Shown piece after piece: positions 19,509 through 28,000 of a stretch of 64,000 bases of DNA. The DNA is from Acinetobacter sp. C32I (GTDB lineage Bacteria; Pseudomonadota; Gammaproteobacteria; Pseudomonadales; Moraxellaceae): contig NZ_CP098480.1 of NCBI RefSeq assembly GCF_023702715.1, forward strand, positions 1,488,001 through 1,552,000, given 5' to 3'. The translations under genes were made by a program, and so were the position numbers. The notes under the pieces were generated by a model. It was not told the DNA's origin. It was given only the letters and a program-made list of their open reading frames with translations, and searched no databases. Within the stretch, counting starts at the first letter, position 1. Every line of letters begins with the position of its first letter.

Positions 19509-20693
19509 TTAGAAGTAATAATCTAGCGATAAATAGAACAATTTATTCCATTGATTGCTGTCACCTTGCGCCAATCCATCTGCACCACTGCCCGTCATTG
19601 GGTCATTGCGACTCCAGATATATTCACCCTGTATGCCGACTTTTTTATAGTTAAAATATAGACCTGCAATTAAGCGATCCGAATCTTGATAGCCTGATTC
19701 ATCTTTATAAAAACGGCTATACGACACATAAGGTTTAATATTTTCTAACTGATGGAAAGGCTTGGCAAAGGTGTAGTTAATTTCATTGGCCATATATTTG
19801 CCTTTGTTGGCCACTTGATAGGGATAGTCAAATGCGCCAATAGTCGAGCTTTTTGGCAAAAGATCATCTGCATTTTTAATGTCCTGCTCTCCTGCCAAGA
19901 ACAACCATTGCCATGCCTGATAATTGGTGGTGCTAAAAATGCTCCATGTACTACGATGCCCATCTTTATTGGTACGATTATTTTCCAGTTCCGAATACCA
20001 GTAAGAACCGCCAATTTCCGTGGAGAAATTCTGGGATTGATCTAGCTCAAACTTTCGGGATAAACGCGTCACCCACATATTCTTTTCATCAATATCGGTG
20101 CCTTGGGTCAGATCATCTGCCCGCACAAAGTTACCGCTATAGCGACTGGAATCCTTGGAGGTACCTTTGTATTTGCCACCATCAGTGGGGTAAAAACCGA
20201 GAATGAAGTTATACAGATTGTCCTTAAACTGGTATTTCACCCCAAGGTTTTGAATGTCTTCCAGTCCAACGGTATTCAGCAAAGTTTCATAATAACTATT
20301 GCCCCAGAGTCGTCCAAAGCCGAAATCAACTGATTGAAAACCAACTGTCAGTCGTTGCTGATCCGAGAATTTATAGCCTGCCCAAGCATCTTTTAAAAAT
20401 AGTGCATCACATAAGCGGTCATACTGGTAGCAACGTACATCCATCGATGCAATCCAGTCTGGATTTTCATAACTGAGTACCGCTTTGATATCAGCTAGTC
20501 GCCAGTCATCATTTTTAGAGCCTTCATTGGCTTCGACAATATAGTCTTTATGGATATAGCGGGTACGGATTGCGCCTGTCAGTTTTAGTTCACCCGCTTG
20601 GGTTTTCGGATCACCGATACTGAAATCGGCAGCCCAAACTGGCGTATTTGCCAAGACACCCATTGAACTCAAGAGAAGCAGTGCTTTTTTCAT
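19509..20693 (-). CDS. Outer-membrane beta-barrel porin
   Basis: 394 residues with a signal peptide (MKKALLLLSSMGVLANTPVWA, cleavage before ADF). Alternating aromatic beta strands follow and the protein ends in LSLDYYF, whose terminal Phe is the outer-membrane insertion signal. It has the general look of OprD/alginate-type channels, but no named substrate class is certain. It stands next to the carnitine cluster and may bring its substrate or another small organic compound across the outer membrane. It appears to be a single-gene unit. Confidence 0.82.
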   Translation of the reverse strand: MKKALLLLSSMGVLANTPVWAADFSIGDPKTQAGELKLTGAIRTRYIHKDYIVEANEGSKNDDWRLADIKAVLSYENPDWIASMDVRCYQYDRLCDALFLKDAWAGYKFSDQQRLTVGFQSVDFGFGRLWGNSYYETLLNTVGLEDIQNLGVKYQFKDNLYNFILGFYPTDGGKYKGTSKDSSRYSGNFVRADDLTQGTDIDEKNMWVTRLSRKFELDQSQNFSTEIGGSYWYSELENNRTNKDGHRSTWSIFSTTNYQAWQWLFLAGEQDIKNADDLLPKSSTIGAFDYPYQVANKGKYMANEINYTFAKPFHQLENIKPYVSYSRFYKDESGYQDSDRLIAGLYFNYKKVGIQGEYIWSRNDPMTGSGADGLAQGDSNQWNKLFYLSLDYYF

Positions 20694-20810
20694 TGTTGTA
20701 CGTCCTTGTTTAACCTCATATGAAAATGAAGAAATTCATGCAGACAAACAACGCTTAAACTATAAAGTTGGTCTTTACGGAGTGTGTTTAATGGAACAGG
20801 ATTAGAGATA

Positions 20811-20872
20811 CTGAAGCTATCCGCACGTAAATTAAAAGGTTTAATCTATGCAAGATATAGCTTCAGCTTTTT
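20811..20872 (+). terminator. Plus-strand hairpin with U tract upstream of the porin gene
   Basis: CTGAAGCTAT (20811-20820) pairs perfectly with ATAGCTTCAG (20857-20866). Inside the loop is a second small palindrome (ATTAAA-AGG-TTTAAT, 20831-20845), and C plus six T follow (20867-20873). Both flanking genes run on the minus strand, so this points to the end of an unannotated plus-strand RNA or to a chance structure. Confidence 0.4.
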
Positions 20873-20879
20873 TCATGGT

Positions 20880-21827
20880 TTAAAAGTTTACGGTAGAAAT
20901 CTCTTCTACAACCTTTAATCCTTGCTGCGTTTTTTTAACTGAGTACATATTTAAATCCATTGATGAGGCTAAGCCAAATTGAAGCCGTGTGCTCAAAAGA
21001 ATTGAAATTTTACTGCTGTCATTTATCAACTGTGGCTCAAGTCTTTGTAAATTATCTGCGAACTCTTGTGCGAAAAATGAATTTTTAAGTTTTATTGGAT
21101 CATTGATCTGCACATCAAATAAAATGAGTTGAACCTCTGATCCATCTTCCATTTCTGAAATCCGTTTTACATGGATAATTTCAGGCTGACCGCCCTTAAA
21201 CTTTTTAATTTCAACAGTATTATTGCGGTCAAACAAATTGAAAGAAGAAATTCCAATGCCTAAACCCATCAACGTAATCAATGCTGCAAAAATCTTATGC
21301 TTAGTCCACATCTCAGGAACTTGTTGTTCTTGATCATCTTTTTTTAAATTAATCACCATTGAACCCGCAACGAAGTCATGAATGGAGCGGCGGTTTTGTC
21401 GGTTAAAAATATAAAAATAAATAAGCAAAATTTGTAAGCAGGCCAACAACAGGTTGAATAATTCAGATAATAGTAAAATCGGAAAATAACCGCTTAATGA
21501 CATGAGGCATGATGGCGCAAACAAGATGGCTGAACGAAGCAATGATGGGATTACATCAAGATCTTTCCCATGTGTGTCAGCCACTTTGATTTTTAAAAGC
21601 TGTTTGCCAAACGTTTGTCCAGAATGTAAGTGGCTGTTTAACAAACCAAAATACAAAACAACAAAGAAATATCCAATAAAAATAGATATAACTGGAAATG
21701 GATACATAAACTCAGAGAGAAGTCGAATCGTACTCCAGCAGAAACCTCCTACCAATAATAAATCAATAAGAAAAGCGAATGATCGGCGCCAGAAACCAGC
21801 AATATAAGAAAATTTTACAGAAGACAA
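20880..21827 (-). CDS. RDD-domain integral membrane protein
   Basis: 315 residues. An N-terminal RDD domain (about 8-165) starts with GFWRRSFAFLIDLLL and has several membrane helices; FGKQLLKIKV and RSIHDFVAGSMV are typical RDD-like stretches. Another helix lies at about 178-200 and a soluble C-terminal domain of about 110 residues follows, probably periplasmic. The start is a TTG at 21827 with AAGGG six bases ahead; no ATG fits. It is the last gene after the lipoprotein array. Function unknown. Confidence 0.8.
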   Translation of the reverse strand: MSSVKFSYIAGFWRRSFAFLIDLLLVGGFCWSTIRLLSEFMYPFPVISIFIGYFFVVLYFGLLNSHLHSGQTFGKQLLKIKVADTHGKDLDVIPSLLRSAILFAPSCLMSLSGYFPILLLSELFNLLLACLQILLIYFYIFNRQNRRSIHDFVAGSMVINLKKDDQEQQVPEMWTKHKIFAALITLMGLGIGISSFNLFDRNNTVEIKKFKGGQPEIIHVKRISEMEDGSEVQLILFDVQINDPIKLKNSFFAQEFADNLQRLEPQLINDSSKISILLSTRLQFGLASSMDLNMYSVKKTQQGLKVVEEISTVNF

Positions 21828-21916
21828 AACATACCCTTTATATTTAATTAAAAATTTATAACGTTAGCTATCAAACTAAAATTTCAAGATTATATAATAA
21901 ATCCTAATAAAATACA

Positions 21917-22366
21917 TTAATGAAGCATCTCACCCAAGGCTTTTATATTCAACCACTCTTCATCTGTATATTTCATTTTAGCCAATAATTTTTGATCACT
22001 AATTTTTCGTTTATACTGTTTATATATATTAATATTATTTTTATTCAAAAATTCAACATACTCACCACCATTTTCATTGCGATGGAATTCAGCAAAAAAC
22101 AAAACTGTATAAAATTCTTCCCGTTGAATTTCATTCAACCCTACTAATAAACTATCCAAACGATTATAAAAATCACTATAAGGATGGTTTCCACAAAAAA
22201 TTTTCTGATCAATACGATTGATCGCCTGCTGTACCTTTAGATCATGACTTAGTTCAATCACTCTCTTATTAAAATTATGAATACATGATTTTTGCTTAAC
22301 TAGAGAACAACTTGAAAGAGATGCAAATATTAGAAAAATGAGTAGTTTCTTAAAATACTTTTTCAT
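21917..22366 (-). CDS. Small lipoprotein of unknown function
   Basis: 149 residues starting at ATG 22366, which has a GGAAGGA site; a TTG at 22378 is less likely. The signal peptide ends in the lipobox LSSC, followed by SLVKQKS. The mature part is helical and charged (HNFNKRVIELSHDLKVQQ, then NENGGEYVEFLNKN). No family is recognised and it does not share the YYxYC pattern of the other lipoproteins. Position in the AT-rich tail of the T6SS island suggests an accessory or immunity role, which is unproven. Confidence 0.7.
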   Translation of the reverse strand: MKKYFKKLLIFLIFASLSSCSLVKQKSCIHNFNKRVIELSHDLKVQQAINRIDQKIFCGNHPYSDFYNRLDSLLVGLNEIQREEFYTVLFFAEFHRNENGGEYVEFLNKNNINIYKQYKRKISDQKLLAKMKYTDEEWLNIKALGEMLH

Positions 22367-22416
22367 TCCTTCCCTCAATAATAAATATTACACATAAATT
22401 TCAATAGCTTGCGATA

Positions 22417-22893
22417 TTATCTTTTATCTTTCAACTCTTCTAGTTTACTTTTTGCTTCAACACTCCCCAACAAACTAGCTTTCCTTAACCAATTTTTAGC
22501 TTCAGCCAAATCTTCAACTTTATTCTTATTTAATAAAATTAAAGCCAACTGCAACTGTGCATTTTCATGGTTTTTATTTGCCGCCAACCTGTAATAATAC
22601 TCTGATTTACTTATATTTCTATCACTACCCAGACCCCTTAAATAAATAATACCTAAAGCATTTTGCGCAGAAGCATCACCTTGTTCAGAAGCTTTTTCAA
22701 GCCATCTCTTAGCTTGATTATAATCTTTTGGGTAACCTTCATCACCATTTAAAAAATTCATTGCAATATAATATTGCGCATCAACATTACCAGTTTCTGC
22801 TAATTTAAATTCATGACTACTTTCATATGGAACACTATTTGCGCAAGCACAAAAAAGCAAGCTTAAACCAAATAATTGTAAAAATTTAAACAT
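22417..22893 (-). CDS. Sel1-repeat lipoprotein
   Basis: 158 residues from ATG 22893 (an in-frame ATG at 22911 is also possible). The hydrophobic leader ends in a lipobox-like FCAC. Three Sel1/TPR-like repeats follow: AETGNVDAQYYIAMNFL, then AKRWLEKASEQGDASAQNALG with IIYLRGLG, then AKNWLRKASLLGSVEAKSKLE. Sel1 proteins are protein-interaction scaffolds and are common among secretion-effector neighbours. Here it sits among likely immunity lipoproteins downstream of an Rhs effector, so a role in binding an effector in the periplasm is a reasonable but untested idea. Confidence 0.82.
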   Translation of the reverse strand: MFKFLQLFGLSLLFCACANSVPYESSHEFKLAETGNVDAQYYIAMNFLNGDEGYPKDYNQAKRWLEKASEQGDASAQNALGIIYLRGLGSDRNISKSEYYYRLAANKNHENAQLQLALILLNKNKVEDLAEAKNWLRKASLLGSVEAKSKLEELKDKR

Positions 22894-22948
22894 GTTAATC
22901 ACAAAAACCATTATAAAACAAAAAACATAGCCAACTTAATATCGAAAA

Positions 22949-23407
22949 TTAATCCAAATTAATTACTGGAATTTCGTCTTTAATACAATGCTTAACCTCT
23001 GCTTCGCTATATGACAATCCAACTGACCATTCATTTATATTTTCATATTTTATTTCCTCACCATCATAACCATAGTGTTTTGGATTTATTGGATACAACA
23101 CTCCCATATATATCTTTTTACCAAAACAATATTCAAAAAAACTATCATGACTTGATATTAGCACCCAACCATCATCTTGCAATTTTTTTTGTATATTTTC
23201 AAAATCACCAAATGACATTTTTGATTTTTTCACCTCTGCTGTGGCGTACTTATTCATAGGCTTATCAATCCAAACTTTCTCTTTTGGTCTGAACTTCCCA
23301 AAGTATTTATTAACTACACTATAAAAATATTGATCTTTCTCTTTTTCCTCAGTACTTGAACATGCAGTCAGCAAAACAGATAAAAACAATATTGAAATAA
23401 ATTTCAT
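22949..23407 (-). CDS. Lipoprotein paralog 4 of the putative Rhs immunity family
   Basis: 152 residues with signal peptide and lipobox LTAC. Mature core: WIDKP, then KKLQDDGWVLISSHDSFFEYC, then YPINPKHY and the C-terminal CIKDEIPVINL. It is clearly the sister of the gene at 23569-24090 (shared VDKP/IDKP, DGW.LIS, YPI.P.HY, LSY, C.KDEIPVI). Two conserved Cys outside the lipobox suggest a periplasmic disulfide. Inferred role: immunity or orphan immunity against an Rhs toxin acting at the envelope. Confidence 0.75.
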   Translation of the reverse strand: MKFISILFLSVLLTACSSTEEKEKDQYFYSVVNKYFGKFRPKEKVWIDKPMNKYATAEVKKSKMSFGDFENIQKKLQDDGWVLISSHDSFFEYCFGKKIYMGVLYPINPKHYGYDGEEIKYENINEWSVGLSYSEAEVKHCIKDEIPVINLD

Positions 23408-23568
23408 AAATTTACTCTTAATATTTAACCTACAGTTAAAAATAAAATACTAATCGAAGCACCAGCATCTATTTCTCAGCCAAAATCTATTTCTATTGTT
23501 TTATAGATATTAATATTATCTCCAAGAAATATTAAGAATACGTCTAAAGACAGTATTTCAAAACTTAT

Positions 23569-24090
23569 TCAAATTATCTTTTTAAATTCATCTAATTTAA
23601 TTACGGGTATCTCATCTTTTCTACATTGATTCACTCCACTTTCTCCATAAGACAACCCTACTATCCAGTCATTAATATCTGTATATTTAACTTCACGCCC
23701 TTCAGGGTTGTAATGATGTGGTCGTATTGGATAAAGTATACCTATATGTATTTTCTCACCCAAACAATACTCATAGTAGCTATCTTGATCAGAAATAAGT
23801 TTCCAACCATCAATTTCCAATTTCTTACGAATATGAGAAAAATCATTTAAAGAAAGATTTGATTTTTTTATTTTAGTAATTGAATATTTACTTTCTGGCT
23901 TATCAACCCAAATTTTTTCATTTGGTTGATATTCCCCAAAGTATTGATTAATGACATGTGTAAAATACTTACCTTGTTGAGTTTCTTCAACGCTAGTGCA
24001 AGAACAAAGATATACTATAAAAACTAAAAAACTAGCTTTCTTTAATGCTTTTTTATTTATAAAACAATCTAAAAACAAAATATTCGACAT
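23569..24090 (-). CDS. Lipoprotein paralog 3 of the putative Rhs immunity family
   Basis: 173 residues from ATG 24090 with an AGGT-rich ribosome site. A long N-region leads to the hydrophobic stretch FLVFIVYLCSC, whose last Cys fits a lipobox. The mature core matches the gene at 22949-23407 along its full length (WVDKP, IDGWKLIS, SYYEYC, YPIRPHHY, GLSYGESGV, CRKDEIPVI). It reads more weakly like the gene at 24585-25037. The extended N-region makes the start slightly uncertain. No named family is recognised. Confidence 0.74.
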   Translation of the reverse strand: MSNILFLDCFINKKALKKASFLVFIVYLCSCTSVEETQQGKYFTHVINQYFGEYQPNEKIWVDKPESKYSITKIKKSNLSLNDFSHIRKKLEIDGWKLISDQDSYYEYCLGEKIHIGILYPIRPHHYNPEGREVKYTDINDWIVGLSYGESGVNQCRKDEIPVIKLDEFKKII

Positions 24091-24098
24091 ACCTACCT

Positions 24099-24551
24099 CT
24101 ATTTATAATTATGACATATATATGAGGTTGTATTATTAGCTTTATAAAATATTATATGCCAATCATCATTTAATTGCATTGCAACAGAACCTTCGGCCAA
24201 TTCTTTATTACCCACAACAACTCGCGGTGCAATAATTTCAAGTTGTCTTTTATCTCTACAAAATATATAACTTTCATTATATTTTTGATGATATTTCCAT
24301 CCCATTCCTTTTAGTTGCTTATCTTTCTTGTTAAAAAAAATATTGATCTTAAATTCATCTGCTTTAATTTTATATGAAACCGTATTCGAGCTATAAGATG
24401 AGTAACCCTTTAGATCGCCAGCTTTACCATCAAAAAGGACACTAGCCTCATTTACAAAGTCCTGATTTACTTTATCTATATAGGGTTTTCGTTCTACCTC
24501 CTTATCACATCCGACTAACAGAAATGAGAGGATTAAAATAATTTTTCTCAT
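24099..24551 (-). CDS. Lipoprotein paralog 2, divergent member of the putative immunity family
   Basis: 150 residues from ATG 24551 (an in-frame TTG at 24560 is rejected). Lipobox LVGC ends the signal peptide. The core keeps the pattern GMGWKYHQKYNESYIFC and a C-terminal YIC, which mirrors GW-...-SYY-x-x-C and a final Cys in its neighbours, but most of the rest has diverged. It lies 8 bp before the next lipoprotein gene, in operon spacing. Inferred to be a diverged immunity protein; a general periplasmic lipoprotein is the alternative. Confidence 0.68.
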   Translation of the reverse strand: MRKIILILSFLLVGCDKEVERKPYIDKVNQDFVNEASVLFDGKAGDLKGYSSYSSNTVSYKIKADEFKINIFFNKKDKQLKGMGWKYHQKYNESYIFCRDKRQLEIIAPRVVVGNKELAEGSVAMQLNDDWHIIFYKANNTTSYICHNYK

Positions 24552-24584
24552 ACAAGCCAAATCAAAGTAAAAAATACAAAATAA

Positions 24585-25037
24585 TTACTTACCATAATAC
24601 TCCATACAATTATTAACGCCTAGCTTATTGTAATAAATTGCAAAGTACCAATAATCTTTGCTTTTAAAATTAACTTCTTCACCGTCTCGTGTATAATGCT
24701 TATCATAAATCGGATTTAATATGTCTATCGAATAATGGTTAGTTTTACAAAAATTATAATAACTATTATAAGAATCCACCAAATCCCACTTCCTCTTTAG
24801 TAGATCATTTTTTACACCCTCATAATCTTTGCTAGAAAAATCTTGTTTTTTTATTTTCACTACTAAAAGTTGAGTTGAGCTCTTTTCCCTATCAGTGTCA
24901 TATTCATATTTATATCCTTTAAATATTTCATTAGAAAGTTCTTTTAAGTCAATTTTCTCAGGTACATCATTCTCACTTACAGAGTTACAGCTTATAATAA
25001 GACAAGAGAGAAATATATAATATAATGCTTTTTCCAT
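24585..25037 (-). CDS. Lipoprotein immediately downstream of Rhs, candidate cognate immunity protein
   Basis: 150 residues with a short signal peptide and lipobox-like IISC. The core has KIKKQDFSSKDYEGV, KRKWDLVDSYNSYYNFC, NPIYDKHY, RDGEEV and GVNNC, in the order seen in the paralogs at 22949 and 23569. It starts 10 bp after the Rhs stop, the usual place of a cognate immunity gene. A lipoprotein implies that protection takes place in the periplasm or at the inner membrane. The pairing is inferred from position only. Confidence 0.75.
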   Translation of the reverse strand: MEKALYYIFLSCLIISCNSVSENDVPEKIDLKELSNEIFKGYKYEYDTDREKSSTQLLVVKIKKQDFSSKDYEGVKNDLLKRKWDLVDSYNSYYNFCKTNHYSIDILNPIYDKHYTRDGEEVNFKSKDYWYFAIYYNKLGVNNCMEYYGK

Positions 25038-25047
25038 TCTATAACCT

Positions 25048-28000
25048 TTAATCTTGTGTACGAACTAAAGTCGGTTTACTATCACTTACGCTTATATCAA
25101 CTCCTGGCGTACCAATACCGACTTCCACACCTACAGGGCCATTCCGATCAAAAAAGGATCCCGCAGGAGTTGTTACTCCAAATCTAGCTCCCCACCAACC
25201 AACACTTTGGGTAACTCCCATACCAGTTAAAAACTCATCTGTGGCTTTGGAGTTTGTTAAGCCTGATGGCTTATTAAGGATATAACCAGCCATACAGCTT
25301 CCACTAAACATTTTCTTCAGTTTATTTAAATTTGCAGCACCAACTTTAAAACTATTATCTATACTTTTTTTAGCAATATCACCAACTGTTTTAGCATGAT
25401 CTTTTGCATCTTTCATACCAGTTAATGAGATTCCGCCAGCATTATAGACATTACCATTATGCAAATTATAAATTTTAGAACCCCCTAATACTGAAAAACC
25501 TCCTGAGCATATAACATAATCAAAAAGTGGTTCTACGGCTATTTCACATTGCTTTCCTGTTTTTAGCCAACAATCGTAATTCCGTTGACCTTGATATGCT
25601 ATACCCGACTGGGCACTAGCAGGAATACCAAACATTTCACCATAATTAAAACTATTCAACCCTTCTGGATCAATCCATTGATTCGGATTATTTACATAAG
25701 CGGAGGTATTCATACCGCCCTCAAGTCCTATCGGATCTTTACTTATATACCTTGCACTATACGGCTCATAATAACGATAACGGTTATAATGCAGTCCTGT
25801 TTCATTATCGTAATACTGACCTTGGAATCTAAGATTACTCTGCTCAAATGGATTGTCCTTATTGAGTATTTGAATCTCGAGTGCGGTCCCCCACGTATCC
25901 TGAGTAATTTCCCAAACACATTCACCTGCGGCATTACTCAGTGTTTGCGGTGTTCCAACTTGATCACAATGATAAAAAGCAGTTTGCTCTAAAGCCACAC
26001 GGTTTTTACGTGTATCGCTGCTCCAAATCGGATCTTTATAAACCGAATAAGGCTTGTTGAGGTATTCACTATAATCAGGGGTTTCAATCAGCTGAATAAA
26101 ACCCTGATATCCTGCTTGCATTAACGGTACAAAGCTATCAGGCTCATAAACATAATGTTTGGTATAGCTATTTTCAGGATGATTCGAATTTTGGCTAGAT
26201 TCCCAAATCATCAAATCACCATCCCAACCAAATAAAGTGAAATCTTGGTTTGATGATTTCTTATATAAACGACGTCCAAAAACATCATAACCATACTGAG
26301 TCACTTTCCCATTCAAGTTACTTTGAATCAAACGGTTATGATTGTCCCAAGTCAGCTTTAAGACCTTACCATTTTGCGTGGTTTCAATCACATTGCCTTG
26401 TACATCATATTGATAATGCTTGCCTTGATACTGCTTGATTAAATTGTTTTTGGCATGTGTTGTCTGGTTAATTGGGTCAACCAGATTCCCCGCTGGATCG
26501 AACTTAAAACTCTCGTTTTTATGCTGACTCTGGGTTGAAATCAAACGTCCAATCGGATCATATTGATAATTAAACTGTCCTAAACGACTGTCTTCAACTT
26601 GGGTGAGCAAATAATTTTTATCGTATTGATAATGTCTATGTGCTTGATAACGGAGTCGATCTGAGGTTTCTTGCTCAGGCTCAATCTGTTGAGAAATCAG
26701 TAACCCGACATCATTATAATGCTTGGTTTGTACCAAACCATTTGCCAAGAAACGTACCGTTTCACGATGCAAATCATCACGTTGGAAAGAAACAACATCC
26801 TGTTGGTTAAACGCAATTCCGTAGATATGTCCTGAACCATAACTCAGATTGGTCTGTTGCTGTCCATCGGGACGAATGGTTTTAACAGGATTGCCAAGTT
26901 CATCATATTCATAACGCAGTACAGCCGTTAGATTCAACATTTTATAATGCTGGTGTTCACGCACCAATTGTCCAAGCTGATTACGATACAGTTGAACCTG
27001 ACTTTCTGCATTACTGGCTGAGCTTAATTGTTGATTTAAATTATATTCAAATTGCTCTGACTGGCTTTGATGAGTATGCAGATGCGTATATGTTTTAGAA
27101 GCAATCTGTCCATCATCATAATAGCTAAATTCAGTCAGAATATTGGGTTGTCGAATCTGGAATAATAGACCATTTTCACTATAGCTATAATGCTTTTCTT
27201 CACCATCAAATGCTTGTTCGCGAACTAACTGACCAAACTTGTTATAGCTAAACTGGTATTCAGCCTGATTTTGGTTAATAAGCTTTTGGATACGACCCTG
27301 CTTATCCCATTGATAGCCCACACGGTGTTGATTGGCATCAATACGTTGTTCTAACAGGCCGACAGTATTGTATTGATATTGAGTGGTTAAGCCATTGGTA
27401 TCGGTGTGTTTGAGTAGACGCCCTTCTTGATCATGCTCAAATAGTTCTTTCAAGCCATCTGGATAAACAATCGCTTGAAGTTGCCCTTTATCTTTACCTT
27501 GCATACTATACAGATATTGAACTTTCTGTTCATTTGCCGCTTGCTGGGCACTTAGATCACCTTCTTCATCATATTCCCATGTACTGCTTTTGCCCGAACA
27601 ATCAGTATAAGACAGCATTTGTCCTTGATCATTGTATTGGATTTTCTTGATACCTCCTTTGGCATCAATCACTTCCACCACTTGATTATTGTTATTGTAT
27701 TTATATTGGGTAACATGGCCTAAAGGATTAATCTCTTTGCTGACATTGCCCTGTGCATCATATTCACGTTTCCAGATATTGCCTTCTGGATCTTTGGTCT
27801 CGGTTAAATTGCCTTGTTCATCATAAGCAAAGCGAATCACACCACCATTCGGCTGTACAATTTTCGCCAGTTGGCCCTGATCATTATATTCTTGCTGAGT
27901 TTCCCGACCTTCAAAGTCAATCTGTCGGGTGATGCGTTTTTCACCGTCACGAGAATACCAAGACTCTCGACCATCGGCTAAACGAGTGCGATAGGTAAAA

